Shown piece after piece: positions 53,829 through 63,911 of a stretch of DNA of 64,000 nucleotides (position 1 is the first letter of the stretch; the number at the start of each line of letters is the position of its first letter). The stretch covers positions 1-64,000 of the forward strand of contig JANQKY010000034.1 of NCBI GenBank assembly GCA_028280885.1, given 5' to 3'. Both the position numbers and the translations under genes were made by a program. The notes below the pieces were generated by a model, which saw only the letters and a list, made by a program, of their open reading frames with translations, had not been told where the DNA came from and did no database searches. Source of the stretch: Tepidamorphus sp. Lineage in GTDB: Bacteria; Pseudomonadota; Alphaproteobacteria; Rhizobiales; Tepidamorphaceae.

Positions 53829-56800
53829 TGGGAGCTGGCAAGATCGTTGAACAGGCTGGCGGCAACCGAAAGGCGCGGCAGGCTCAGCGAGCCGCGCTCG
53901 ATATCGGCGATCGCCGCGGTCAGGCGCTCGACGGCCTGTTTCCGCTCGGCGATCCACAGATCGAGCGCGGCCTGGCCCTTCTTGCCGGTCGCCAGCACGT
54001 CGCCGATCAGCTTGCGCTGGGCCTCCAGCAGCAGGTCGAGCGTCCGGTAGAGCGCCAGGCGTTCGTAGTAGTCGGTCGTCTCGAAGGCCCGCGCGCCGCT
54101 GGCCAGCCGGTCGGTGCCGAAGCGGGCGGCGAAGGCATAGAAGGTTTCGGCGACCGCCTTGACCGGCTTGCCGGTGCGGTCGGAGATCAGGGTGATGTCC
54201 GGCGCGCCGGCGGCGTATTGCACGCCCGCGTAGAGGGTCGCCAGTTCCTCCGGCAGCCCGATTTCCAGATAGCCCGCACGCGTCTTGTCCATCTCGTCGA
54301 CGGCGGCCTGGGGCAGGACGGCGCGGAGGTTCAGCGTGACCGAGCGGATCGCCGCCTCGTAATGGGCGATGACGCTGGCCAGCCCCTGGCTCAGATCGAC
54401 ATTGCGCAGGAACCAGACGGTGCCGCGCAACGTGAATTCCTGCAGCGTGCCGTACATGCTGAGCTGCAGCGCGCCGGAAACCCGGTTGTCGAGCGCGTCG
54501 ACCTCGCCCGCCAGGCCGATGATGCGGAAGGCCGAACGGGCCACCGCGAAGGCCGACGCGATCTCGGGCAGCGACGCGCCGGTCTCGTCGGAGATCCTGA
54601 CGATCATCGTGGCGCTGCAGCGGTTGATCATCGAGTTGGCGAGCATCGTGGAAATGATCTCGCGCTTCAGGCGATGGGTCTTGATGGCGTCGGGATACTT
54701 CTTCTGCAGGCGCTCGGGGAAATAGCGCTTCACCTCGCGCCCGAGGAAGGGATCGTCCGGAACGGAGCTGTTCAGGAGGCGCCGGTAGAGGTCGATCTTG
54801 GCATAGGCGAGCAGCACCGCGATCTCGGGGCGGGTCAGCGCCTTGCCACGCTTCTCGCGCTGCTGGATCGCCGCGTCGTCGGGCAGGAACTCGACCTCGC
54901 GGTCCAGGTCGCCGCGCGATTCCAGGTCGCGCATCAGCCGCTGCTGGAAATCGAGCGCCTCCAGCCCGCGCTGCTCGATCAGCGAAATCGCCAGCGTCTG
55001 CGAATAGTTGTTGCGCAGGACGAGGTCGGCGACATCGTCGGTCATCTCGGCCAGAAGGGTGTTGCGCTGAGGGATCGTCAGGTTGCCCCTGGCGACTTCC
55101 GAGCCCAGCGCGATCTTGATGTTGACCTCCATGTCGGAGGAGTTGACGCCGGCGGAATTGTCGATCGCATCGGAGTTGATACGCCCGCCGGCTTCGGCAT
55201 ATTCGATGCGGGCCCGCTGGGTCAGGCCGAGATTGGCGCCCTCGCCGACGACCTTGACATTGAGGTCGGCGGCGGTGATCCGCACCGCGTCGTTGGCCCG
55301 GTCGTCGGCATCGTCGTCGGTTTCGGCGCTGGCGCGGACATAGGTGCCGATGCCGCCGAACCAGAGCAGGTCGGCGCGCGCTTTGAGGATCGCGGTGATG
55401 ATCTCGTTCGGTGTCGCCGTCTTGCGGCGGATCGACAGGAGCTCCTGCATCTGCGCCGACAGCGGGATCGCCTTGGTCTTGCGCGAAAACACGCCGCCGC
55501 CCTTGGATATCAGCGTCGTGTCGTAGTCCTGCCAGCTGGAGCGTGGCAGGTCGAACATGCGCTTGCGTTCGGCAAAGCCCGTCGCCGGATCCGGATCGGG
55601 GTCGATGAAGATGTCGCGGTGATCGAAAGCCGCGAGCAGGCGGATCTGCTCGGACAGGAGCATGCCGTTGCCGAAGACGTCGCCGGACATGTCGCCGACC
55701 CCGATCGCGGTGAAGGGGGTCGTCTGGATATCGATATCCATTTCCCGGAAGTGGCGCTTCACCGCCTCCCAGCCGCCGCGCGCGGTGATGCCCATCTTCT
55801 TGTGGTCATAGCCGGCCGAGCCGCCCGAGGCGAAGGCGTCGCCGAGCCAGAAATCGCGCGATGTCGAGATCTCGTTGGCGATGTCGGAGAAGGTCGCCGT
55901 GCCCTTGTCGGCGGCGACGACGAGATAGGGATCGTCGCCGTCGTGGCAGACGGTGAGGTCCGGCCGGACGATCTCGCCCTCGACGAGATTGTCGGTCAGG
56001 TCGAGCAGGCTCTCGATGAAGATCCGGTAGCAGGCGATGCCCTCTTCGAGGATCGCGTCGCGGGTGCCCGAGGGCAGGTGCTTGGGCACGAAGCCGCCCT
56101 TGGCGCCGACCGGGACGATGACCGCGTTCTTGACCTGCTGGGCCTTGACCAGGCCGAGGATCGCGGTGCGGAAGTCCGGCGGCCGGGCCGACCAGCGCAG
56201 GCCGCCGCGGGCGATCTCGCCGAAGCGCAGATGGACGCCCTCGACGCGCGGCGAGAAGACGAAGATCTCGACATGCGGCCGCGGCTCGGGCAGGCCGTCG
56301 ATGTCCTGGCTGGCGAGCTTGAAGGAAATGGCGCCCTTGGGCTCGCCATGCAGGCCGGTCTGGAAGAAATTGGTGCGCTGCGTCGCGGTGATCAGGTCGG
56401 CGAAGCGGCGGATGATCCGGTCCTCGTCGAGACTTGGGACGGCATCGAGGGCTGCTTCGATCTTGTCGATGATCGCCTGCTGGTCGGTGTCGCGGGTATC
56501 GCGTTCGGTGACCTTGGGATCGAACCGCGCCCGGAACAGGTCGACCAGCAGGCTGGCGATGTCGGCGTGGCGCTGCATGGTCTGCCACATGTAGTCCTGC
56601 GAATAGGGGATGCGGACCTGGCGCAGGTAGAGCGAATAGGCATGCAGCATGGCGATGTCGCGCCAGTCCAGCCCGGCCTTGACGACCAGCGCGTTGTAGC
56701 CGTCGTTCTCGGCCCGGCCGAGCATCACGGCCATGAAGCAGTCGCCCAGCGGCGTGGCGAGGCGATCCAGGTCGATGGCGGCGCCGTCGGCGCGCTCGAC

Positions 56801-58690
56801 CAGCATGTCGTGCAGCCAGATCTGTTCGGTTTCGCCGTCGTCGTCGCGCGATGGCCGGTTGATCCGGAAGGTCTGCTCGGAAATGACCTTGAAGCCCATG
56901 TGCTCCAGCACCGGCACGCGTTCCGACAGCGGCACCGGACGGTCGAGCCGGAACAGCTTGAGGCCGACCCGGTGCGGGCGGTCGATCTGCGGCCGGAAGA
57001 ACTCGATCGCAAGCCTGTCCTGGCCGACGAGCTTCTCGCTGATCTCGATGTCGCGGACCACCGATCCGGCGCTGTAGGCGGCCTGGTAGCCTTCCGGGAA
57101 GGCGTCGCAATAGCGCTTGAACAGTTCCGTTGCGGTGATCAGATCGAGGCTTTCGTACAGCTCCGCCTTGAGATTGTCCGCCCAGGTGCGGATCAGGTCG
57201 ACGGCGGCGGCCTCCAGCGTGTCCTGATCGGGGCTCGGCGTATGGCCCTCGTAGCGGCCGATGATGAAATGGACGCGGGCCAGCACGCCTTCGGGATAAT
57301 AGGGATAGGAGGCCGATACCCGGCCCTCGAAGGCCTTGGCGAGCAGCGCGCCGATCGCCCTGCGCACACCGGTATTGTAGCGGTCGCGGGGCACGAAGAC
57401 GAGCACCGAGACGAAGCGGTCGAACTTGTCGGCGCGCCACAGGATGCGCACGCGCGGCCGCTCGCCGAGCTGCAGGATGGCATGCAGCCAGTCATAGAGC
57501 GTGTCGGTATCGATCTGGAACAGTTCGTCGCGCGGGAAGGTCTCCAGGACGTTCTGCACCGCCTTGCCGTTGTGGCTCTCCGGCTCGTAGCCGGTCCGCC
57601 GCATGACCAGGTCGGCCTTGCGCCTGAGATAGGGAATGGAGCGCACGCCGCGGTTATAGGCGCTTGAGGTGAACAGGCCGATCAGGCGCAACTCGCCGGT
57701 CAGGTTGCCCTCGTCGTCGAAGGTCTTGATGCCGACATAGTCGAGATGCACGCGCCGGTGCACGGGCGACTTGACGTTCGCCTTGGTGACGATGAGCGGC
57801 ACGGGCTGCATCAGGAAGTCGCGCAGTTCCGGCGAGAAGGTCACCCATTCGCGGCCGCGGCGCAGCACGAGAACCTTGGGATCGCGCAGGATGCCGAAGC
57901 CGGCGCCCCGGTCGGTCTCGACCCGCTCCAGCCGGCCTTCCTTGACGCCGCCGACAAAGGCGTATTCGCGCACGCCGAGCATGGTGAAGTTGTTGTCGCA
58001 GATCCAGTCGAGGAAATGCACGGCCTCGGCGATCTCGGCGGCCGGCAGGGGCGGTGGATTGGTGCGGTAGCCGTCGATCTCGCGGGTGATGCGCTCGAGC
58101 ATCGCCTGCCAGTCTTCGACCACGACGCGCACCGATTCGAACACCCGGCCAAGCGCGGTGACCGTATCGCGGCGCACCATGTCGCTGTCGATGCGGGCCA
58201 GATGGATGTGGATGACGCTCTCGCGGATGGCGCCATCGGCGCCATCCGGCCGCACGGGTCCGTAGAATTTCGTCCGCTTGCCCTTGGTATCGCGGTCGAC
58301 ATAGACGATCGGATGCAGGACGAGCCGCACCTCGTAGCCGCGCACCTGCAGTTCCGCCATCGCCGAATCGAGCAGGAAGGGCATGTTGTCGTTGACGATC
58401 TCGACGACGGTGACGGAGGACAGGTCGGCCTCGAGATCGGGGTCGGCTGCGTCGGGATCGAATACGCGGATCTTCGGGCTTTGCGGATCACGGCTTGCCG
58501 CGAATGTCCAGGTCGCGTGCGCCAGCCTGGCCAGGTCGGCGGGCGAATAGACCTTGAGATCCTCGTAGGCGCCCTCGCTGTACAGGCATTCGGCGAAGGT
58601 TCTGAGCTGCGCGTTGCGCGTGCCGCCCGGCAGGGCCTTCAGCACGGCGTTGATAAGCTTGCGCTGCTGGTCGTCGTCCTTGTGCAACAT
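53825..58690 (-). CDS. NAD-specific glutamate dehydrogenase, large type
   Basis: A 1621-aa enzyme of the L-GDH-180 class, which deaminates glutamate to 2-oxoglutarate with NAD+. The N-terminal half (about 1-700) is the regulatory/ACT-like region, and the catalytic part is about 700-1250 (GLRWSARPPDFRTAILGLVKAQ, VPVGAKGGFVPK, DMSGDVFGNGMLL, GGIGTYVRA). ATG 58690 (MLHKDDDQQ) gives normal length; the ORF extends 151 codons upstream through non-conserved sequence. The gene is intact. It is divergent from the peroxidase-related gene. Confidence 0.96.
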   Translation of the reverse strand: MLHKDDDQQRKLINAVLKALPGGTRNAQLRTFAECLYSEGAYEDLKVYSPADLARLAHATWTFAASRDPQSPKIRVFDPDAADPDLEADLSSVTVVEIVNDNMPFLLDSAMAELQVRGYEVRLVLHPIVYVDRDTKGKRTKFYGPVRPDGADGAIRESVIHIHLARIDSDMVRRDTVTALGRVFESVRVVVEDWQAMLERITREIDGYRTNPPPLPAAEIAEAVHFLDWICDNNFTMLGVREYAFVGGVKEGRLERVETDRGAGFGILRDPKVLVLRRGREWVTFSPELRDFLMQPVPLIVTKANVKSPVHRRVHLDYVGIKTFDDEGNLTGELRLIGLFTSSAYNRGVRSIPYLRRKADLVMRRTGYEPESHNGKAVQNVLETFPRDELFQIDTDTLYDWLHAILQLGERPRVRILWRADKFDRFVSVLVFVPRDRYNTGVRRAIGALLAKAFEGRVSASYPYYPEGVLARVHFIIGRYEGHTPSPDQDTLEAAAVDLIRTWADNLKAELYESLDLITATELFKRYCDAFPEGYQAAYSAGSVVRDIEISEKLVGQDRLAIEFFRPQIDRPHRVGLKLFRLDRPVPLSERVPVLEHMGFKVISEQTFRINRPSRDDDGETEQIWLHDMLVERADGAAIDLDRLATPLGDCFMAVMLGRAENDGYNALVVKAGLDWRDIAMLHAYSLYLRQVRIPYSQDYMWQTMQRHADIASLLVDLFRARFDPKVTERDTRDTDQQAIIDKIEAALDAVPSLDEDRIIRRFADLITATQRTNFFQTGLHGEPKGAISFKLASQDIDGLPEPRPHVEIFVFSPRVEGVHLRFGEIARGGLRWSARPPDFRTAILGLVKAQQVKNAVIVPVGAKGGFVPKHLPSGTRDAILEEGIACYRIFIESLLDLTDNLVEGEIVRPDLTVCHDGDDPYLVVAADKGTATFSDIANEISTSRDFWLGDAFASGGSAGYDHKKMGITARGGWEAVKRHFREMDIDIQTTPFTAIGVGDMSGDVFGNGMLLSEQIRLLAAFDHRDIFIDPDPDPATGFAERKRMFDLPRSSWQDYDTTLISKGGGVFSRKTKAIPLSAQMQELLSIRRKTATPNEIITAILKARADLLWFGGIGTYVRASAETDDDADDRANDAVRITAADLNVKVVGEGANLGLTQRARIEYAEAGGRINSDAIDNSAGVNSSDMEVNIKIALGSEVARGNLTIPQRNTLLAEMTDDVADLVLRNNYSQTLAISLIEQRGLEALDFQQRLMRDLESRGDLDREVEFLPDDAAIQQREKRGKALTRPEIAVLLAYAKIDLYRRLLNSSVPDDPFLGREVKRYFPERLQKKYPDAIKTHRLKREIISTMLANSMINRCSATMIVRISDETGASLPEIASAFAVARSAFRIIGLAGEVDALDNRVSGALQLSMYGTLQEFTLRGTVWFLRNVDLSQGLASVIAHYEAAIRSVTLNLRAVLPQAAVDEMDKTRAGYLEIGLPEELATLYAGVQYAAGAPDITLISDRTGKPVKAVAETFYAFAARFGTDRLASGARAFETTDYYERLALYRTLDLLLEAQRKLIGDVLATGKKGQAALDLWIAERKQAVERLTAAIADIERGSLSLPRLSVAASLFNDLASSQ

Positions 58691-58852
58691 GGCCGTTTTC
58701 CGCCTGTGTTCGTCCGTTTGCGCCAACACCGTTGATCCCGACGCAGTTTCGGCAGAGTGTTCGACAGTTTCGCGACGCTGTCGAGTATCTTGTTTCGGTG
58801 TTTGCCGAGATGGCCCGACGGTATCGGAGAAGTGATGAACAGGGAGGCCGGG

Positions 58853-59425
58853 ATGGCGAAGGACCGTGTGATCGCGCTTGATCTGGACGAGGAGGCGCCG
58901 CTGAGCGAGCCGCAGCAGGCCTATTTCGACAAATGCGTCGAAAAGCTCGGCATGGTGCCGAACGTGCTCAGGGCTTATGCCTTCAATCCGGACAAGCTCG
59001 ATGCGTTTACCGCGATGTACAACGATCTGATGCTCGCCGATTCGGCCCTGTCGAAGCTGGAGCGCGAGATGATCGCCGTGGTCGTCTCCAGTGTTAACCG
59101 GTGCTTCTACTGCCTGACCGCGCATGGCGCCGCCGTGCGGCAACTGTCGGGCAATCCGGAGCTCGGCGAGCTGATGGTGATGAACTACCGCGCCGCCGAC
59201 CTGACACCGCGCGAGCGGGCGATGCTGGACTTCGCCTGGAAGCTGACCGAATCACCTGAAGCCGTCGACGAGCCGGACCGCCAGGCGCTTCGCGATGCCG
59301 GTTTCAGCGACCGCGACATCTGGGACATCGCCGCGGTCGCCGGTTTTTTCAACATGTCGAACCGGGTGGCGATCGCGACCGATATGCGGCCGAATGCCGA
59401 GTATCACGGCATGGCGCGGGGATAA
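58853..59425 (+). CDS. Peroxidase-related (AhpD/CMD-like) protein
   Basis: A 190-aa all-helical protein of the carboxymuconolactone decarboxylase-like, uncharacterised peroxidase-related subfamily. The redox pair Cys84-x2-Cys87 and nearby His are in NRCFYCLTAHG. EKLGMVPNVLRAYAFNPD and GFFNMSNRVAIATDMRPNAEY are subfamily phrases. The ATG at 58853 has a strong AGGGAGG site; ATG 58835 was rejected because its site is weaker. It likely reduces peroxides using a thiol partner. Confidence 0.92.
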   Translation: MAKDRVIALDLDEEAPLSEPQQAYFDKCVEKLGMVPNVLRAYAFNPDKLDAFTAMYNDLMLADSALSKLEREMIAVVVSSVNRCFYCLTAHGAAVRQLSGNPELGELMVMNYRAADLTPRERAMLDFAWKLTESPEAVDEPDRQALRDAGFSDRDIWDIAAVAGFFNMSNRVAIATDMRPNAEYHGMARG

Positions 59426-59526
59426 CAAACACGCGAGCAGGCGGTGCCGGCAAGACGGTCCTGCTTGAATGGAAACGATTCCTTAACCATGTCCGACATG
59501 ATGATGTTTGACGAACAACCGCCAAT

Positions 59527-59541
59527 GTTCTATTTTTGTTC
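59527..59541 (+). promoter_or_regulatory. LexA (SOS) box GTTC-N7-GTTC
   Basis: GTTC TATTTTT GTTC matches the alphaproteobacterial LexA site (direct repeat GTTC-N7-GTTC, equal to GAAC-N7-GAAC on the other strand). It ends two bases before the ATG of the next gene, so bound LexA would block its transcription. Confidence 0.7.
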
Positions 59542-59543
59542 TC

Positions 59544-60002
59544 ATGTCGCAATACCAGGAACGCCGGTCCGGAGCACCTGACCGACCGGCTTGCATAGAC
59601 CGTCGCTGCGATGCTCGGCCCTTCGACGACAGGGCCGCGGTGCCGAACGTGCTGGACGGCACCGCGTTTGCCGATGAGTTCCGTTACTGGACGGGCGAAA
59701 GCGGCCGACGCTATCTGACCCGGCAGATACCGGTTTCCGAGATCGACGATTTCGCCGGGGCGCCGGCGGTGCTCCTGCGGGTTCGTGCCGACGGGGCGCG
59801 CGAGATCGCCTGGATCGGGGCGATCGGCGCCGACGGGCTGCGGACCGTGCTTGCCACGGTCGGCGATCCGTGCGCCACCGGGGACCGCTGCGAAATCCAT
59901 GTCCACCTGCTCGCCGACGACGCGCGGCGCCGCGCCCATGTCATCCGCGACCTGATCGACGGCAACGGCCCGGCGCGCCAGCGTTTGCCCGAGGCGGCTT
60001 AG
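59544..60002 (+). CDS. Small unknown protein behind a LexA box
   Basis: A 152-aa soluble protein that I do not recognise (RYWTGESGRRYLTRQIPVSEI, APAVLLRVRADGAREIAWIGAIG, CEIHVHLLADDARRRAHVIRDL). The ATG lies two bases after the LexA box, leaving no room for a ribosome site, so the true start may be downstream, for example GTG 59640 (VPNVLDGTAFAD) where conserved-looking sequence begins, or the mRNA may be leaderless. An SOS-induced role is inferred only from the box. Its last four bases overlap the chaC stop on the other strand. Confidence 0.75.
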   Translation: MSQYQERRSGAPDRPACIDRRCDARPFDDRAAVPNVLDGTAFADEFRYWTGESGRRYLTRQIPVSEIDDFAGAPAVLLRVRADGAREIAWIGAIGADGLRTVLATVGDPCATGDRCEIHVHLLADDARRRAHVIRDLIDGNGPARQRLPEAA

Positions 60003-60529
60003 ACCTCGTTTCGCAACGCCCGGCCGATCGCCTCGAGCTTGTGGTCGGACACGCCGATCTCGTCCATGTGGTCGAGCGTCGCCAGCACGTAGTCGGTATT
60101 GATCCCGGACCGGCCGCGACCGTCCCGCACCAGCGCGATCTGGTCCGCAATCGGCAGGGCGCCGGCATATTGCGCATGGGTGCGGTCAACGATGTAGCAC
60201 AGCGCCGTCACGTCGCGGTCCGACCGATCGAGCAGGCGGACGCGCCGCGTCGTTTCCAGATAGACCATCGTCACCTGTTCGCGGGCGCGCAGATAGTCGA
60301 CCACCTCGTCGCGCTTGGCGGCGGCGACGCGAAAGGCGACCCCGAGGCAGGCGCCGCCGCGATCAAGCCCCAGAACCAGGCCGGGCCGGTCCGGCGTGCC
60401 GCGATGGACATGGCTGTAGATGCACAGCGCGCGGTGCAGGCCGGACAGACGGGCGGGAACCCGTTCGAGATGATCGAAGCCCGGTCGCCACATCAGCGAG
60501 CCGTAGCCGAAAACCCAAAGGTCGGTCAT
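59999..60529 (-). CDS. chaC: Gamma-glutamylcyclotransferase, ChaC family
   Basis: A 176-aa cytosolic enzyme that cleaves glutathione to 5-oxoproline and Cys-Gly. The substrate loop is WVFGYGSLMWRPGF (5-18), and the probable catalytic Glu84 is in YLRAREQ. Remaining features are SHVHRGTPDRPGLVLGL and GNTDYV-like GINTDYVLATLDHM. Complete and typical in length. Confidence 0.93.
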   Translation of the reverse strand: MTDLWVFGYGSLMWRPGFDHLERVPARLSGLHRALCIYSHVHRGTPDRPGLVLGLDRGGACLGVAFRVAAAKRDEVVDYLRAREQVTMVYLETTRRVRLLDRSDRDVTALCYIVDRTHAQYAGALPIADQIALVRDGRGRSGINTDYVLATLDHMDEIGVSDHKLEAIGRALRNEV

Positions 60530-60674
60530 GTTGGTCTGCCTGTTGTCGGGACCGGTGCCCTATCAATGCCGCGAAGCGTTGGCAATGCCCGTAAAGACTT
60601 GGCATTGCCCGGGGATGCCGTTACGCCCTGCTGACGGCCTTGCCGTGATTTAGCCGTTGTTGCTGGAACCGCAC

Positions 60675-61802
60675 ATGACCAAAACACCGAATTCGCCGCA
60701 CGAGACGCCATCGGACCGGCCGCCCTCCGGGAAACGCCCGTCGCCGCTGGGCGGCAAGCTCGGCCGGCCGCCGACATTCATCGTCTTGATGCTGTCGGCG
60801 ATCGTGGTGGCGATCGCCGGGTGGAGCGCGATCTGGTATTTCGGCACGCGCAAGGCCGAGGAGATGGCGCTTGCCTGGCTTGACGCGGAGGCGGCGGCGG
60901 GCCGGGTCTATTCCTGTGCCGCGCGCTCGGTCGGCGGCTATCCGTTCCGGGCCTCGCTGCGCTGCGAGGCGCCGCGTCTTGACCTGTCGGATACCGCGCC
61001 GCGGGTGCGGGCCACAGGCGCCTCGTTCCGGGCCGTCGCGCAGATCTGGAATCCGACCCATGTGATCTTCGAGATCGACGGCCCGATACGGATCGAGACC
61101 GGCGCGTCGGCGCAGCCGGATGCCGCAATCGATGCGAACTGGCAGCTTCTGCAGGGATCGCTCCGAGCGCCGGAGGGGCGGATCCGCCGCCTCGATATCG
61201 CCATCACGGACCTTGCCGTAAAACCCGATCCGGCAACCCTCGGTCCGGGCGGCGGGGGGCAGGTGACGGCCGGTTCCGTCGGCCTTCACGGCCGTGCCGT
61301 GCCCGGTGCGGGCCCGGGCAGCCACGATGTCGATATCGCCGTCGATGCGAGCGACCTCGTCGCGACCGTTGCCGGGTCAGAGCCGCCGGCGGCGGTCGAT
61401 ATCCGCTTCGTCGGCCGCCTCGATGCGCTGCCGGCCACGGCGCCGCGCGATCCGCGCGCCTTCCTGTCGGCCTGGCGTGACAATGACGGCGGCCTGACCG
61501 TCGAGCGCTTGAGCGCGCTGCAGGGCGAGACGGAACTTAGGGCAAGCGGCACGCTGACACCGGATGGCGAGGGCTATCCCGCCGGTTCGGTCACGGTCGC
61601 CCTGGCGGGCCCGGATGTGACCACGCCGGGATCGGCCGGCGCGTTCGGCGGGCTCGCGCCGCTGATGGTACTCGGCCTGCGGCTTGCCGGCGAGCCGGGC
61701 GAGATCGAGGGGCGCACGGCGCTGACCGGAGACCTCGACCTGCGCGACGGCAACGCCTATTTCGGCGCGATCCCGATAACGGCGCTGCCGCGGCTGTTCT
61801 GA
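60675..61802 (+). CDS. DUF2125 family membrane-anchored protein
   Basis: A 375-aa protein with one N-terminal helix (about 34-56, TFIVLMLSAIVVAIAGWSAIWYF) and a large periplasmic beta-rich part. The family phrases SVGGYPFRASLRCE and AQIWNPTHVIFEIDGP are present. DUF2125 is found in alphaproteobacteria next to hisC/tyrC; its function is unknown. The first 30 residues are polar and Pro/Ser-rich. It converges with tyrC. Confidence 0.9.
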   Translation: MTKTPNSPHETPSDRPPSGKRPSPLGGKLGRPPTFIVLMLSAIVVAIAGWSAIWYFGTRKAEEMALAWLDAEAAAGRVYSCAARSVGGYPFRASLRCEAPRLDLSDTAPRVRATGASFRAVAQIWNPTHVIFEIDGPIRIETGASAQPDAAIDANWQLLQGSLRAPEGRIRRLDIAITDLAVKPDPATLGPGGGGQVTAGSVGLHGRAVPGAGPGSHDVDIAVDASDLVATVAGSEPPAAVDIRFVGRLDALPATAPRDPRAFLSAWRDNDGGLTVERLSALQGETELRASGTLTPDGEGYPAGSVTVALAGPDVTTPGSAGAFGGLAPLMVLGLRLAGEPGEIEGRTALTGDLDLRDGNAYFGAIPITALPRLF

Positions 61803-61821
61803 CGGGTGCCGGACCGGTCGC

Positions 61822-62778
61822 TCAGCCGTCCCCCAGGGTGTCCCCGTCTTGGGGCGCGCGGGCATGCGGCGAGCGGCCGAAATCGGGCGCCTCGGTGTCC
61901 TGGCCGATCTCGATGATGCCGCGGCGGATGGCGCGGGTCTCGGTGAACCGTTTAAACAGCAGGTCGCCGTCGCCGTAGCGGATGGCGCGCTGCAGGGCGG
62001 TCAGGTCCTCGGTGAACATCGCCAGCGTCTCCAAGACGGCATCGCGATTGTGCAGGAACACGTCGCGCCACATGGTCGGATCGGAGGCGGCGATGCGGGT
62101 GAAGTCGCGGAAGCCGCTGGCGGAGAACTTGATGACCTGCGCGGCCAGGACGTCTTCGAGGTGGGAGGCCGTACCGACAATATTGTAGGCGATCAGATGC
62201 GGCAGGTGGCTGGTAATCGCCAGCACCATGTCGTGGTGGTCGGCGGCCATCACCTCGGTCATCGCGCCGCAGCCGCGCCAGAACCGCTCGACGGTCTCGA
62301 TGGCGGCCGGGTCGGTGCCATCCGGTGGGGTGAGCAGGCACCAGCGGTTCTCGAACAGTTCGGCGAAACCGGCATCCGGACCGGAATATTCGGTGCCGGC
62401 GATCGGATGGGCCGGAACGAAATGTACCCCGCCGGGCAGGTGCGGCGCCATCTGGGCGATCACCGAGCCCTTGACCGAGCCGACATCGGAGACGATCGCG
62501 CCCGGTTTCAGCGCCGGCCCGAATGCCTCGGCGACCGCGCCGCTCGCCCCCACCGGCACGCAGGCGATGACGAGGTCGGCGCCGTCGGCGGCTTCAGCCG
62601 GGTCGGTCGTGTAGGTGTCGCCGAGGTTCAGCTCGCGCGCCCGCTCAAGCGTCTCCGCGCGCCGGGTCTGCACGGCGATCTCGCCGGCGATGCCCTTCTT
62701 GCGGACGGCATGCGCGATCGAGGAGCCGATCAGGCCGATGCCGATCAGGGCAAGGCGGTTGACGATTTTTTCGGTCAT
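61822..62778 (-). CDS. tyrC: Prephenate/arogenate dehydrogenase
   Basis: A 318-aa NAD(P)-dependent enzyme for tyrosine synthesis. Rossmann loop LIGIGLIGSSIAHA (11-24), DVGSVKGSV, HPIAGTEYSGPDA and the His of MVLAITSHLPHLIAYNIVG define the active site. It starts two bases after the hisC stop, so both are co-transcribed; they belong to aromatic amino acid synthesis, where HisC-like aminotransferases may also act on prephenate. Confidence 0.95.
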   Translation of the reverse strand: MTEKIVNRLALIGIGLIGSSIAHAVRKKGIAGEIAVQTRRAETLERARELNLGDTYTTDPAEAADGADLVIACVPVGASGAVAEAFGPALKPGAIVSDVGSVKGSVIAQMAPHLPGGVHFVPAHPIAGTEYSGPDAGFAELFENRWCLLTPPDGTDPAAIETVERFWRGCGAMTEVMAADHHDMVLAITSHLPHLIAYNIVGTASHLEDVLAAQVIKFSASGFRDFTRIAASDPTMWRDVFLHNRDAVLETLAMFTEDLTALQRAIRYGDGDLLFKRFTETRAIRRGIIEIGQDTEAPDFGRSPHARAPQDGDTLGDG

Positions 62779-62779
62779 T

Positions 62780-63889
62780 TCAGCGGTTCATGAACTCGGT
62801 CAGGGCGGCCACCGTCAGCCGGTTGGCCTCTTCGGTGCCAACCGTCATGCGCAGGCAGTCGGGCAGGCCGTAGCCGCCGACGGCGCGGATGAAGACGCCG
62901 CGCTCCTGCAGGAACGCGTTCGCGTCGGCCGCGCGCCTGCCTTCCGCGTCGGGAAAGCGCAGCAGCAGGAAGTTGCCGACGCTCGGCGCCGTCTCGATGC
63001 CGATTGCGGCGAATTCGCCGGCAAGCCAGGGCAGCCAGGTGTCGTTGTGGTCAACGGAAGCGTCGACCTGGGCGGAATCGTTGATCGCGGCGACGCCGGC
63101 TGCGATCGCGGGCGCGTTGACGTTGAAGGGGCCGCGCACCCGATGCAGGATGTCGGCGACCGGTTCGGGGCAATAGGCCCAGCCAAGCCGCAGGCCGGCC
63201 AGGCCGTAGATCTTCGAAAACGTCCGGGTCATCACGACGTTCCGCGCGGTCGCGACCAGTTCGATGCCGGCCTCGTAGTCGTTGCGGCGGACATATTCGG
63301 CATAGGCCGCGTCGATCACCAGCAGCGTGTCGCCGGGCAGGCCGGCATGCAGGCGGCGCACTTCGTCGAAGGGCAGGTAGGTGCCCGTCGGATTGTTGGG
63401 ATTGGCCAGGAAGACGACGCGGGTGCGGGCGGTCACGGCGGCCAGCATGGCGTCGACATTGGCCGTCAGGTCGGTCTCCGGCGCGGCCACCGGGCGGCCG
63501 CCGGCGGCAAGCGTCGAGATCTTGTACATCAGGAAGCCGTGCTGGCTGTAGACGGTCTCGTCGCCGGGACCGAGATAGGCCGTGCAGATCAGGCTGATCA
63601 GCTCGTCGGAGCCGTTGGCGCAGACGATGCGAGCCGGATCAAGGCCGTATTTCGCGCCGATCGCCGTGCGCAGCGCGTGGGCGCTGCCGTCCGGATAGGC
63701 CTCGAGATGCTCGGCGGCCGAGCGGAAGGCCGCGACAGCCTGCGGGCTCGGCCCCAGCGGTGACTCGTTCGAGGACAGCTTGTGGACCGTGCCGCCGGAT
63801 CCCTCGCCCGATGCGCCCGGCACATAGGCGTTGATCTCGAGGATGGAGTCACGGGGCTGGGGGGTAGACGCTGAGGGGGTCGAGGACAT
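62780..63889 (-). CDS. hisC: Histidinol-phosphate aminotransferase family
   Basis: A 369-aa PLP aminotransferase (fold type I). The substrate loop [31 protein letters not shown] and the PLP lysine in [18 protein letters not shown] are intact. The start MSSTPSAS was chosen because the upstream frame has no ribosome site. Its pairing with tyrC suggests it may serve aromatic as well as histidine synthesis. Confidence 0.94.
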   Translation of the reverse strand: MSSTPSASTPQPRDSILEINAYVPGASGEGSGGTVHKLSSNESPLGPSPQAVAAFRSAAEHLEAYPDGSAHALRTAIGAKYGLDPARIVCANGSDELISLICTAYLGPGDETVYSQHGFLMYKISTLAAGGRPVAAPETDLTANVDAMLAAVTARTRVVFLANPNNPTGTYLPFDEVRRLHAGLPGDTLLVIDAAYAEYVRRNDYEAGIELVATARNVVMTRTFSKIYGLAGLRLGWAYCPEPVADILHRVRGPFNVNAPAIAAGVAAINDSAQVDASVDHNDTWLPWLAGEFAAIGIETAPSVGNFLLLRFPDAEGRRAADANAFLQERGVFIRAVGGYGLPDCLRMTVGTEEANRLTVAALTEFMNR

Positions 63890-63911
63890 GCCAGGCTCGT
63901 GTCGATTTCCG

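Noticed and set aside
53828-57667. 1279-codon open frame antisense to glutamate dehydrogenase
   Set aside because: A by-product of high-GC codon use; composition is Arg/Gly/Ala-biased, there is no ribosome site, and the minus-strand GDH is complete.
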